From Acetobacteraceae bacterium (GTDB taxonomy: Bacteria > Pseudomonadota > Alphaproteobacteria > Acetobacterales > Acetobacteraceae): DNA of 64,000 nucleotides. Position numbers and translations under genes: made by a program. Of this stretch, positions 49,960 through 58,759 are shown piece after piece. Positions within the stretch are counted from its first letter, which is position 1. Every line of letters starts with the position of its first letter. The notes under the pieces are model-generated. The model worked only from the letters and a program-made list of their open reading frames with translations, was not told the origin of the DNA and searched no databases. The DNA lies in NCBI GenBank assembly GCA_003506895.1, contig DNXO01000020.1, positions 203,906-267,905 of the forward strand, given 5' to 3'.

Positions 49960-50874
49960 ATGATAGACGCGGATGAAACATTCGGTGGCACCTGGCCGTT
50001 CGCCCCGCATTTCACCGAGGGGGGTGGATTCCGCCAGCACTACGTCGACGAGGGCGCCGGTCGTCCCGTCCTGTTGCTGCACGGACAACCCACCTGGGGC
50101 TATATCTGGCGGCGGTTCATTCCCCCTCTGGCGGCGACGCACCGGGTTGTCGTTCCCGATCACATGGGGTTCGGCAAAAGCGAGACCCCGGCCGGCCGGG
50201 AATACACGCTGCGCACCCATGTCGCGAACCTGACGGCGCTGATCGAGGAGTTGGACCTGCGGGACATCACGCTGGTGATGCAGGACTGGGGCGGGCCGAT
50301 CGGCGTGGGCTATGCCGTGCGGCACCCGGAGCGCATTCACAGCCTGGTGCTGATGAACACAGTCGTTGGTTATGGTACCGCCGGGCGCCGCGATCTGCCG
50401 AATCCGATCGAGACTCCGTGGTTCCGCTGGATACGCGAAGGACTGCCGACCGGACGAACCGAGGCGGTGCTGTCCCAGCTTGGCTCCACCATCCTGTCGG
50501 TGATGCAGATCGTGGGGCTGGAGCGGTTGGACCGCGTCGATCCCATGTTCATTCGTGCCTATGCCGCGCCCTTCCCGACACCGGCGGACTGCAAGGGAGC
50601 GATTGAATTCCCGCTCGATCTGGCCTTGGGACGGATCCGCGATTTCGTCCGCGAGGGTGTGTCCGGCGTTCCGGCCCTGCGCGACAAGCCGGCGCTGATG
50701 ATCGAGGGCATGCTGGATCGGGCCATTCCGCCGCCACTCGCGTTGGCCGACTTCGCCGGATTGTGGCCGAATGCGCCTGTCATCAAGGTGCCGGGGGCTG
50801 GCCATTACATCCAGGAAGACGCCCCGGAGGTCGTGATTCCGGCACTACAGACGTTCTTGGGCATGCTGCGGTAG
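49960..50874 (+). CDS. Haloalkane-dehalogenase-like alpha/beta hydrolase
   Basis: A 304-residue alpha/beta hydrolase. The nucleophile elbow is LVMQDWGGPIGVGYAV (Asp109, the haloalkane dehalogenase type), the oxyanion region is LLLHGQPTWGYIWRRF, the acid candidate is IEGMLDRAIPP (Asp253) and the His is GAGHYIQEDAPE (His282). Trp110 next to the nucleophile matches the halide-binding position; the HGNPT Asn of many dehalogenases is Gln43 here. GGGAGGGAGCAAG fixes ATG 49960. Dehalogenase or epoxide-hydrolase activity is possible. It is cytosolic. Confidence 0.82.
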   Translation: MIDADETFGGTWPFAPHFTEGGGFRQHYVDEGAGRPVLLLHGQPTWGYIWRRFIPPLAATHRVVVPDHMGFGKSETPAGREYTLRTHVANLTALIEELDLRDITLVMQDWGGPIGVGYAVRHPERIHSLVLMNTVVGYGTAGRRDLPNPIETPWFRWIREGLPTGRTEAVLSQLGSTILSVMQIVGLERLDRVDPMFIRAYAAPFPTPADCKGAIEFPLDLALGRIRDFVREGVSGVPALRDKPALMIEGMLDRAIPPPLALADFAGLWPNAPVIKVPGAGHYIQEDAPEVVIPALQTFLGMLR

Positions 50875-50877
50875 GCG

Positions 50878-51930
50878 TCATCCGAAGGCTTGCGCGAGAC
50901 GGCACTCCTCGGCCTGCTGGCCGTGGAAAAAGGTCAGCAGGACATAGCGGCTGCCGGTGGTGACCGGGGCGACCTCGTGCAGGACAGCGGCCGAGAAGAT
51001 CAGTCCGCCGCCGGTCGAGGTGGCGTGGCGATGATCGTTATATTCAGGAAACAGCAGGTGGCCGCCGTGATATTCGCCGGCGTTCAGGTTGACCGACAGT
51101 GCGAACTCCCGAAACGCGACGTTGCCTGCTGTGTTGTCGCGGTGGCGACGGAACAGACCGCCGGGGCCATCATACCGGGAAACCAGAATCCGGTCGGTGA
51201 ACGCGACGCGGGCCTGAAACGCCTTGACGATCTCCGGCGCACAGCGGTCAAGCAGCAGATCCCGCAAGGTTCGATGAAGCTGGCTATCCGGCTCGACGAT
51301 CATATCGCGCCGGTGCTTTTTCGCATGGTCGATCACATTGGCCGCCCGTCCCGCCGCATCGACCCGAGCGACGGTGCCGTCGATGGTGTGGCTGGACTCG
51401 AATAGGGCGATGAGTTGCTCGCACATGGCCCGGGACAGGAGATTCGGCAAAACGATCGCCGGCGCTGGCATCATGACGGGGCGGGGCTGCTCCGACGGCA
51501 ACGCGTCAAGGCAGGCAAGGCAGGCCGTGGCGATCGCGGGATCCCGAACGGGATCAGCACGCATGGCGATGCGGAGGTTGCGGTCGACGACCAGCGCCAG
51601 CGTCTCCCGAGGCCCGACACCGCAACGGGTGAGGAATCCGCCGCAGTCGATTGCCCGAACGGACAGCGCGTCCCCGTCAAGCAGGTGCAAGGGATTGTCG
51701 TCAACGATGACGAACATGTCCGCGCCGCGCGACGCGAGCGAGGTTCGGCAGGGTTCCATCGCCGCCAGGATGGCTGGCAGTTCCCCGGTTGCCTCGGCAC
51801 CAACCAGGATCAATATCGCCGGGCGCCCATATTGCGCTTCAAAGGTGTAGAATGATCCGTCGGAAGCCATCCCGTAGCAAGGCGGCGCCGGATCGCCGAC
51901 TTGTGAGGAAAAGCGGACTGTTTCAAGCAT
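50878..51930 (-). CDS. Peroxiredoxin-like domain fused to a 2OG-Fe(II) dioxygenase
   Basis: A 350-residue two-domain protein. Residues about 8-145 resemble an AhpC/peroxiredoxin fold (VGDPAPPCYGMASDGSFYTF, ILILVGAEATGE) without the peroxidatic PxxxT/SxxC motif, so that domain is probably non-catalytic. Residues about 155-345 are a prolyl-4-hydroxylase-type dioxygenase: iron ligands His263 and Asp265 in LFRRHRDNTAGN, His318 in VLHEVAPVTTGSRYVLLTFF, with Arg328 for 2-oxoglutarate. Its start overlaps the FkbH-like stop by eight bases, so the two are co-translated. The hydroxylation target is unknown. Confidence 0.83.
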   Translation of the reverse strand: MLETVRFSSQVGDPAPPCYGMASDGSFYTFEAQYGRPAILILVGAEATGELPAILAAMEPCRTSLASRGADMFVIVDDNPLHLLDGDALSVRAIDCGGFLTRCGVGPRETLALVVDRNLRIAMRADPVRDPAIATACLACLDALPSEQPRPVMMPAPAIVLPNLLSRAMCEQLIALFESSHTIDGTVARVDAAGRAANVIDHAKKHRRDMIVEPDSQLHRTLRDLLLDRCAPEIVKAFQARVAFTDRILVSRYDGPGGLFRRHRDNTAGNVAFREFALSVNLNAGEYHGGHLLFPEYNDHRHATSTGGGLIFSAAVLHEVAPVTTGSRYVLLTFFHGQQAEECRLAQAFG

Positions 51931-54082
51931 GGGCCATATCCGCCGGCGCTTTCGTTCGCCAATAGCCCTCGTCGACGACCTGAAAGCCGTGCGCCGCGTA
52001 TAGATGCCGGACCGGCATGTTCCGGTCCGTCTGAACGATCCGCCCGGTCAGGACTGGTTCGTCCCAGCCATGATCGGCGAGAACGGCGTCCAGCAGCGCC
52101 CGCTCTCCGCCCAGGCCGATAACACGGCAACTAAGGACGAAGTTCAGGATTTCGCCCGCCCGCACGACGGCAACGCCGACCAGGCCGTGATCAGCGAGGC
52201 GGTCGCGCATCCGCAGAACGAAAACCCGCCCGGTAGGGGCGTCAGTTATCCGTCGCAGCTCATCCAGCGTGAAGGTCCTGCCGGTTGCGTTGAATTGGGT
52301 GGTCCTGGCGACCAGTTCCGCGACACGACTCAGCACCGGTTCGGTGGCGTTGCCGGCCGTCAGCCGTTCCACGGTTGCGACGACATTCAGCGACGCGACG
52401 AAGCCCGCATCGTCCGCGACCGCATTCCGTAGCCGCGACCGGTCGAGTTGCGCCTTCACCAAGGCGCTTCGTTGACCGGCCTCTTCGGTCAGGCGAACGG
52501 GTTGCAGCCTGGGGTCCGTCAGCAGCGCGCGGCGCAGGGCGAACAAGTCCTCTCCCAGCACGGCGATATCCGGAAGCGCGTGGCGGACCCGCTCTCGTTC
52601 CCGTTCGCTGTCGTCCACGAACAGGAAAGCATCCAAGGAGAAGCCGAGTTCGTCGGCGATGGACTGGATGTTGGCAGCCTTGTCGCCCCAGTTGATGCGG
52701 GTGCAAACGAAATGATCCGGGGTCAGTAGCCGATGCCGTGGATAGTGCTGGCCGTATTGCCAGAGCCGCCGCACCGTTTCTTCATCATTCTTACTGACGC
52801 AGGCTAACAAGATACCGCGCCGGCGTAGCATCAGCAGCGCCTCGTGGATGCCGAAATACAGGCCGACGAAAGAATTGGCGCTGCTGACATCCGGCCCCCA
52901 CGCGAACGGACTGCCGGTTTCCGCCAGGACGCCCGGCCAGAGCACGCCGTCGAGATCGACGATGACGCACTTCTTCCGGTCCACACCAAGCACGGTCACC
53001 AGCACGTCCATATGCGCGCGAGCCATCACGGCCTCGCGCCGATAGGGATCGCCGCCGAGATGATCGGCAAGGGGCTGCATGTCCGGAAATTGGTGATGGA
53101 CGGCGGCGCGTTCGTCTGACGGCCGCTGCAACATCCAGCCGGGCGAGCCGAAATGGGTAAACGACACCAATCCGTCGTCCAGCAGTGCCACGCTGCCCGC
53201 CTCGCCCAGGGCGGCGGCTGTGTCCACCAGGAAAACGTCGGTGTATCGTTCAGCGAGTTCAGACAGTGCGAGGTTGGTGCGGCGAATCCGGTTGCGATGG
53301 CTATGGGACCCCCGATCGGCGAAGCCCAGCGGCTGTACCGTCGGCTCCGGAAGCCCATCGATCAGGATAGGGGCCGAGCTCAGCGCCCGAAGCTTGTTCA
53401 GCATCGTCTCCATGTCGTCCACATAGACCCGGGCGGGATCGCCGCCGTGGTGTTCGGGATCGCCCGCGACGATCGCATGACGGGACTGGAGCGCCCCGAT
53501 CAGGATGGCGTCCTGCTTTCGCTCTCCCGCCAATGCGGTATCGGCTGGAAACGAGGCAGCCGCCCGTAAATCGATCCCGCGGCGTTCCGCTTCCCGGCGC
53601 AGGAAGTCGGTTTCCATCTGCAGATCGCAGTCCCCCAGCAGGAGGATATCGATGCGATGCCGGAAAGCCCGGCTGTCAGCCACGGTGCGTGGGGCGGCCA
53701 CCGACCAGTAGGGATGGGCACCCTCCATCCTTGTCCGGCGGTACTTGTCCAGGATTTCGACTGGATCGCGGCCTTGGGTTTCAGCGAGCCCCAGCGCGGT
53801 TTCGGCGGCCTCTGTTTCCGGGTCCTGTTCCGTCAGCAGGCCGCGATCCGTCAGTTCTCCGAGGCAGGTCCGTATCGGCTCCTGGTCGGCACCGAGGATC
53901 GCCGCCAACTGCGACAGGGCGGTTTTGAACGGCGTGGGTTCGTCAAAGAACCGCAGGAGTTCCGCAACCTCACAGCTTATTTTCAGGCGTGCCTGGCTAA
54001 CGGCATGGATCGCCAGCGCGCTGCCGTCAGGAAGGTCGATCAGATGCGCGTAACGCGATCGGCGTAGAGTGACCTGGGACAC
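51923..54082 (-). CDS. FkbH-like HAD-IIIC protein with N-terminal PqqD/winged-helix-like domain
   Basis: A 719-residue multidomain protein. Residues about 5-85 (LIDLPDGSALAIHAVSQARL ... LGELTDRGLLTEQD) look like a PqqD-type winged helix. About 143-330 form an SGNH-like region (ILLLGDCDLQMETDFLRREA). The HAD domain has VIVDLDGVLWPGVLAE (376-391), CVSKNDEETVRRLW and FLFVDDSERERERVR. The C-terminal GNAT-like part has RTTQFNATGRTFTLDEL and HGLVGVAVVRAGEILNFVLS. FkbH proteins load glyceryl units from 1,3-bisphosphoglycerate onto carrier proteins in polyketide pathways. No carrier protein or PKS is adjacent. The GTG start has only a weak GAGAAA site. It is coupled to the 2OG oxygenase gene. Confidence 0.85.
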   Translation of the reverse strand: MSQVTLRRSRYAHLIDLPDGSALAIHAVSQARLKISCEVAELLRFFDEPTPFKTALSQLAAILGADQEPIRTCLGELTDRGLLTEQDPETEAAETALGLAETQGRDPVEILDKYRRTRMEGAHPYWSVAAPRTVADSRAFRHRIDILLLGDCDLQMETDFLRREAERRGIDLRAAASFPADTALAGERKQDAILIGALQSRHAIVAGDPEHHGGDPARVYVDDMETMLNKLRALSSAPILIDGLPEPTVQPLGFADRGSHSHRNRIRRTNLALSELAERYTDVFLVDTAAALGEAGSVALLDDGLVSFTHFGSPGWMLQRPSDERAAVHHQFPDMQPLADHLGGDPYRREAVMARAHMDVLVTVLGVDRKKCVIVDLDGVLWPGVLAETGSPFAWGPDVSSANSFVGLYFGIHEALLMLRRRGILLACVSKNDEETVRRLWQYGQHYPRHRLLTPDHFVCTRINWGDKAANIQSIADELGFSLDAFLFVDDSERERERVRHALPDIAVLGEDLFALRRALLTDPRLQPVRLTEEAGQRSALVKAQLDRSRLRNAVADDAGFVASLNVVATVERLTAGNATEPVLSRVAELVARTTQFNATGRTFTLDELRRITDAPTGRVFVLRMRDRLADHGLVGVAVVRAGEILNFVLSCRVIGLGGERALLDAVLADHGWDEPVLTGRIVQTDRNMPVRHLYAAHGFQVVDEGYWRTKAPADMAHA

Positions 54083-54294
54083 GAATTTCTCGTCGCTTGC
54101 AACGTCGAAGGAAACTCACTGTCGCAGGTCCAGGTTAATAGAAGGTTAAGGCGGCGGCGATACCGCATCTGGAGACATTGCCGGGTCCTTTTGACTCAAG
54201 CGGATTATCGATCAGATCCCAACGGTTGATCGAGGTCATCGCGTCCGCCATCGCGCTGGATTTAAACTGTAAGGACCATTCTCAGGAGGCTTCC

Positions 54295-54846
54295 ATGCAA
54301 GAGCCGCTTCGTATTTCTTTCCGCAATCTGGATTCATCGCCGGTTATCGAGGATGAAATTCGCAAGCGGGTGGCGGACCTTGAGCGTTTCTTCGACCGAA
54401 TCACGGCCTGTAGCGTGGTCGTGGAAGTCCACAACCGTCATCAGCGCCAGGGAAATCTCTATCACATCCGCATCGACCTCATCGTGCCCGGACGAGAAAT
54501 CGTCGTGCGGCGCGAGCCTCCGGAACATCAGGCCAATGAGGACCTACACGTCGCGATCCACAATGCCTTCGATTCCGCCCGGCGCCAGCTTCAGGACTAC
54601 GCTCGCGTGATGCGGGCCGACGTCAAAACCCATGAGGCACCCAGTACGGGACGCATCGTGCGCCTTATAGCGGAAAAGGACTACGGCTTCCTGGTCACCG
54701 ACAGTGGCGATGAGGTCTACGTGCACCGGAACGCCGTTCCTGGCGGTGGCTTTGACAAACTCCGCGTGGGCGACAGGGTCCGCTACGTCGTGCAAGAGGA
54801 GGAAGGCGAGCACGGGCCACAGGCGAGCACAGTAATCCGGCTGTGA
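54295..54846 (+). CDS. HPF/RaiA ribosome-associated protein fused to a cold-shock domain
   Basis: A 183-residue fusion. Residues about 5-110 match the HPF/RaiA ribosome-hibernation fold (ISFRNLDSSPVIEDEIRKRV, YHIRIDLIVPGREIVVRREP, EDLHVAIHNAFDSARRQLQD). Residues about 117-183 are a cold-shock OB-fold: GRIVRLIAEKDYGFLVTDSG contains RNP1-like KDYGFL and DEVYVHRNAV the RNP2-like part. CAGGAGGCTTCC precedes ATG 54295 and excludes a longer frame. It likely binds the 30S decoding centre and RNA during slow growth. The 212 bases upstream, between it and the FkbH-like gene, carry a possible TTGACT at 54191 but no clear -10. Confidence 0.9.
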   Translation: MQEPLRISFRNLDSSPVIEDEIRKRVADLERFFDRITACSVVVEVHNRHQRQGNLYHIRIDLIVPGREIVVRREPPEHQANEDLHVAIHNAFDSARRQLQDYARVMRADVKTHEAPSTGRIVRLIAEKDYGFLVTDSGDEVYVHRNAVPGGGFDKLRVGDRVRYVVQEEEGEHGPQASTVIRL

Positions 54847-54921
54847 CCGCGAGACCACGACCGGTAGCCCGCCACGAGGTCAGCGAACCGCCGACCTCTT
54901 TGCTGGCCGATCCGATGGCGC

Positions 54922-55779
54922 TTATGCATTCGCCTTGTGCATGAACTCGGCGATTTCATCCAGCACCGGAACGACCTTGGTGTCGCCTTCCGATTCCAGA
55001 TTGAACACCACCCGCTTCACGCCCAGGTCGGCGTAGCGCTTCATCAGTTCCACGTCGCGCCGGGGGAACCACACCGTGATCGCGATCTCATCGGGGTTGC
55101 GGCCCGCCGCGGTCGCCATTTTGCGAAATTCCGGGATCAGGTCGCCGATCTCGTTGTAGCTGCCGCGCACCGCCTGCGGGATCCAGCCGTCGCCGTAACG
55201 GATCGCGCGACGGGCGGAGTATGGGAAAGCGCCGCCGACAATGATGGGGGGATGCGGCTTCTGCACCGGCTTGGGCCAGGTCATCATCGGGTCGAAATTG
55301 ACGAACTCGCCGTGATACTCCGGCTTGGACTTGGTCCAGATTTCCTTCATCGCCTCGATCCGCTCCCGCGCGACCTTGTGGCGGTCGGCGAACTTCACCC
55401 CGTGGTCTTCCAGTTCGTCCTGGTTCCAACCGTTGCCGATGCCGAACAGGAAGCGGCCGCCGGAAACCTGATCGATCGAGGCCACCAGCTTGGCGGTCTG
55501 AATCGGGTCACGCTGGGCCACCAGGCACACGCCGGTGCCGACCATCAGTGACTGGGTCGCCGCGGCGGCGGCGGTCAGGGTCACGAACGGGTCCATGGCG
55601 TCGTAGTACCGCTTCGGCAGGTCGCCGCCGCCAGGGAACGGAGATTTGCGGCTCAACGGGATGTGCGAATGCTCCGGCGCCCAGAGGGATTCGAATCCCC
55701 GCTGCTCCAGGGCCTGCCCCAAGGCACCTGGCGCCATTGAGTAGTCGGTGAAAAACATGGATACGCCGGATTTCAGCAT
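54922..55779 (-). CDS. LLM class F420/flavin-dependent oxidoreductase
   Basis: A 285-residue luciferase-like enzyme. MFFTDYSMAPGALGQALEQR and GFESLWAPEHSHIPLSRKSP open the barrel, VSGGRFLFGIGNGWNQDELE and WPKPVQKPHPPIIVGGAFPY are the family hallmarks, and the C-terminal GVKRVVFNLESEGDTKVVPV closes it. CGGGAGGCAACCAAC before ATG 55779 decides the start; the open frame extends further upstream through a direct repeat. It is divergent from a LacI-type regulator gene, which may control it. Substrate unknown. Confidence 0.87.
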   Translation of the reverse strand: MLKSGVSMFFTDYSMAPGALGQALEQRGFESLWAPEHSHIPLSRKSPFPGGGDLPKRYYDAMDPFVTLTAAAAATQSLMVGTGVCLVAQRDPIQTAKLVASIDQVSGGRFLFGIGNGWNQDELEDHGVKFADRHKVARERIEAMKEIWTKSKPEYHGEFVNFDPMMTWPKPVQKPHPPIIVGGAFPYSARRAIRYGDGWIPQAVRGSYNEIGDLIPEFRKMATAAGRNPDEIAITVWFPRRDVELMKRYADLGVKRVVFNLESEGDTKVVPVLDEIAEFMHKANA

Positions 55780-55826
55780 GTTGGTTGCCTCCCGTTGATT
55801 GATGGGTGCGATCATGTGCCAAACCA

Positions 55827-55860
55827 TGCCCGTGTTCCAGACCTTGCCCGTGTTCCAGAC
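55827..55860. repeat. Tandem direct repeat upstream of the divergent LLM/LacI pair
   Basis: TGCCCGTGTTCCAGAC occurs at 55827-55842 and again at 55845-55860, an 18-base period with a 2-base spacer. It lies in the 173-base region between the divergent oxidoreductase and LacI-family genes, nearer the former. It might be a regulatory site or a small local duplication. Confidence 0.6.
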
Positions 55861-55952
55861 ATTAGGCGTGGCGCGACATTGACGATTTGTCATCCACGCT
55901 GGTCCGCCGGGTCGGCGCGCGCTAGATTACCGAAGCAACCGAGGAAACGATT

Positions 55953-56978
55953 GTGACTGACGCGGACCGCGGCCCTGCCCCCCGATCCGGGACAGTGAAG
56001 ATCACCGATGTCGCCACCGCCGCCGGTGTCGCGCCGATGACCGTTTCACGCGTCATCAATACCCCCGACCGCGTCACGGCCGAGACCACCGCCAGGGTGC
56101 GGGAGGCGATCGACCGACTGGGTTACGTGCCGAACCTGATCGCCGGTGGCCTGTCGTCGCGCAGGTCGCGCATGGTCGCGGCGGTGGTGCCGACCATCGC
56201 GCATCCGATGTTCGCCGGGCTGGTGCAGGCGTTTTCAGCGGCGATGCGGCAGGCTGGCTATCAGGTCATGCTGTCGATCAGCGGCTATGACGAAACCGAC
56301 GAGGAATCGCTGTTCAGGGCCATTCTGGGCCGCCGGCCGGATGCGCTGCTGATCACCGGTTCCGGCTACTCACCCGCCGCGCTTCAACTTGTGATCGAGG
56401 CTCGAATTCCCGTCGTCGAGATATGGGATGCCTCCAGCCGGCCGATCGATATGGCGATCGGTTTCGATCACATGCAGGTCGGCGCCGATGTCGCCCGGTT
56501 TTTCCACGACAAGGGCCATGACCGGTTCGCGGTGCTGTCCGCGCGGGATTCCAGGGCGCTGTCACGCGCCCGGGGGTTCAGCGATATGGTGCAGCAGCTT
56601 GGTGGAACCCTGGTGCTGGAGCAGGCGGTCCCCGCACCCAGCACCATCGCCGCCGGGCGGGCCGGTTCGCTGGACTTGCTGGCGCTGCTGGATCGGCGTT
56701 GCGCGGTTTTTTGCAGCTCTGACCTGCTGGCGTTTGGCGTCCTGACGGAGGCGCGGTTGCAGGGCATTCCGGTACCGGATCAACTCGCCGTGTGCGGTTT
56801 CGGCAATATGGAAATCAGCGAGATGAGCGAGCCGCCGTTCACCACGGTCAGTCTTGAAGGGGCGGGGACAGGACGGTCCGCGGCGGCGTTTTTGTTGCGG
56901 CGCCTTTCTGGCGATGGGGCGCAAGACCCGGAGCGTGTGCAAGTTCCATACAAAATCGTCGAACGCGCGACGACATAG
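55953..56978 (+). CDS. LacI-family transcriptional regulator
   Basis: A 341-residue repressor. The DNA-binding helix-turn-helix and hinge are VKITDVATAAGVAPMTVSRV and RVREAIDRLGYVPNLIAGGL (residues about 15-68), followed by a periplasmic-binding-like effector domain (MVAAVVPTIAHPMFAGLVQA, DALLITGSGYSP, VCGFGNMEISEMSEPPFTTV). The GTG start has GAGGAAACGATT upstream. It resembles the GntR/gluconate-type branch. Likely targets are itself, the divergent oxidoreductase and the downstream binding-protein gene. An inverted repeat GCGCGAC/GTCGCGC spans its stop codon (56965-56984). Confidence 0.93.
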   Translation: MTDADRGPAPRSGTVKITDVATAAGVAPMTVSRVINTPDRVTAETTARVREAIDRLGYVPNLIAGGLSSRRSRMVAAVVPTIAHPMFAGLVQAFSAAMRQAGYQVMLSISGYDETDEESLFRAILGRRPDALLITGSGYSPAALQLVIEARIPVVEIWDASSRPIDMAIGFDHMQVGADVARFFHDKGHDRFAVLSARDSRALSRARGFSDMVQQLGGTLVLEQAVPAPSTIAAGRAGSLDLLALLDRRCAVFCSSDLLAFGVLTEARLQGIPVPDQLAVCGFGNMEISEMSEPPFTTVSLEGAGTGRSAAAFLLRRLSGDGAQDPERVQVPYKIVERATT

Positions 56979-57097
56979 TCGCGCCGACGGAATAGGACCG
57001 TAACACGGGGTCTTGGTCCAAACGTGGCGAGTGGCTCGATTTTTGCTCAGTGCGGTTACGCTAATCCTTGCGCGTGATGACCGGAGTGAAGATCAGC

Positions 57098-58687
57098 ATG
57101 AAAAGACGCCAGTTTGTTGCACGTGCCGCCTCTGCTGCCTTTCTGGGCAGCATCGCCCGCCCGTCGATTGTGCGGGCAGCCTCGGCGACGACGCTGAAAT
57201 TCGTGCCTTACGCCGACCTCGCCTTGCTCGACCCGCTGGTCAGCGCGTTCGTTACCCGCAACCATGTGATGATGGTGTTCGACACCTTGTTCGCGCTGGA
57301 TGCGGCTGGGGTCGCGCAACACCAGATGCTGGCCGGACATACCGTCGATGCCGACCAGAAGGTGTGGACGCTGACGCTGCGCGACGGGTTGATGTTCCAC
57401 GACGGCACACCCGTGCTGGCCCGCGATGTCGTCGCCAGCCTCCGCCGCTGGGCTTACAAGGATGCGTTTGGTCAGGCCCTGCTGGCCGCGACGGACGACT
57501 TGTCCGCGCCGAATGACACGCAGATCGTGTTCCGCCTCAATCGCCCGTTCCCGCTGCTGCCGCAAGCCTTGGCGAAACCTACCAATCTGATGGCGGCGAT
57601 CATGCCCGAACGGTTGGCGAAGACCCCCGCGACGACGTTACTGAATGAAATGGTCGGCAGTGGCCCGTTCCGCTATTTGGCCGATGAGCGTGTCTCCGGC
57701 GCGCACAATGCCTATGCGAAGTTCGACAAATACCTCCCGCGTGAGGGCGTCGCCAGCTTCTGCGCCGGGCCGCGCATCGCGAACTTTGAACGGGTGGAGT
57801 GGCTGACCACGCCCGATCCGTCCACCCAGGCCGCCGCGCTGAAGTCTGGCGAAGTCGATTGGGTGGAACAGCCGGTGATGGATTTGGTCCCGTCCCTGAG
57901 GGCCGATCGCAATCTGCGGGTCGAGGTGATGGAAACCACCGGCCTGATCGGCGTGCTGCGGTTCAACCACCTGTATCCGCCGTTCGATAACCCGGCGATC
58001 CGCCGAGCGGCGTTGCGGGCGGTCAGCCAACGGGAGTTCATGACCGCCGTCGCCGGGGAGGCCGATGCCAGCGTGATCAACGACAAGGTCGGCTTTTTCG
58101 CTCCAAGCTCCGCGTATGCCTCCACGGCCGGGCTGGAAAACTTCAGCCCTAACCCAGATCTGGCGGCGCTGAAGAAGGAGATCATGGCGGCTGGCTACAA
58201 TGGCGAGAAGGTCGTGTTCCTCGGCGCGGCCGATGTGCCGCGGATTACCGCGATCTGTCAGGTCGGCGCCGATCTGCTGACCAAGATCGGATTGAACGTC
58301 GATTATGTCTCCACCGATTGGGGCACCGTGGTTCAGCGCAGCACGCGCAAGCAGCCGGTCTCCGAGGGCGGGTGGAGCATCTTCGGCTCGATGTGGGGCG
58401 GCCTGGACTGGGACAACCCCGCGGGCAATCTGGCACTGCGCGGCAACGGCATGAATGCGTGGTTCGGCTGGCCGACAGCGCCGAAGTTGGAGGCGATCCG
58501 AGATCAGTGGTTGCACGCTGTCGATATGCCCACACAGAAAGCGCTCGCCGCCGACATGCAACGTCAGGCGTTCGAGGATGCGCCCTGTATGCCGCTGGGT
58601 CTGTACTACCAGCCGGTCGCATACCGCGCGGATCTGTCGGGGATGATGAAGGGATTGATCCTGTTCACCGGGGTTAAACGCACCTGA
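57098..58687 (+). CDS. ABC transporter substrate-binding protein, peptide/nickel (SBP_bac_5) type
   Basis: A 529-residue extracytoplasmic binding protein. The N-terminus MKRRQFVARAASAAFLGSIA is a twin-arginine signal. Mature segments include TLTLRDGLMFHDGTPVLARD, MVGSGPFRY and EVDWVEQPVMDLVPSLRADR, typical of dipeptide/oligopeptide receptors. It is an orphan: no permease or ATPase genes adjoin it. The start at 57098 matches the Tat signal; a 10-residue extension is possible. The upstream LacI regulator may control it. Confidence 0.9.
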   Translation: MKRRQFVARAASAAFLGSIARPSIVRAASATTLKFVPYADLALLDPLVSAFVTRNHVMMVFDTLFALDAAGVAQHQMLAGHTVDADQKVWTLTLRDGLMFHDGTPVLARDVVASLRRWAYKDAFGQALLAATDDLSAPNDTQIVFRLNRPFPLLPQALAKPTNLMAAIMPERLAKTPATTLLNEMVGSGPFRYLADERVSGAHNAYAKFDKYLPREGVASFCAGPRIANFERVEWLTTPDPSTQAAALKSGEVDWVEQPVMDLVPSLRADRNLRVEVMETTGLIGVLRFNHLYPPFDNPAIRRAALRAVSQREFMTAVAGEADASVINDKVGFFAPSSAYASTAGLENFSPNPDLAALKKEIMAAGYNGEKVVFLGAADVPRITAICQVGADLLTKIGLNVDYVSTDWGTVVQRSTRKQPVSEGGWSIFGSMWGGLDWDNPAGNLALRGNGMNAWFGWPTAPKLEAIRDQWLHAVDMPTQKALAADMQRQAFEDAPCMPLGLYYQPVAYRADLSGMMKGLILFTGVKRT

Positions 58688-58759
58688 CTTGAGACCCTGA
58701 CTTGAGGCGGGCGTCCGCTTCGCACACATTGGGCTGACCAAAGTGAGCGGAGCGCCGGA

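Noticed and set aside
55686..55699. GGGATTCGAATCCC, resembling a tRNA T-arm
   Set aside because: It lies inside the conserved luciferase-like reading frame (GFESLWAPEHSH) and no acceptor stem, anticodon arm or D-arm can be built around it.
56965..56984. Inverted repeat GCGCGAC-N6-GTCGCGC over the LacI stop codon
   Set aside because: The 7-bp arms are GC-only and likely to arise by chance here; it is too weak to call as an operator or terminator.
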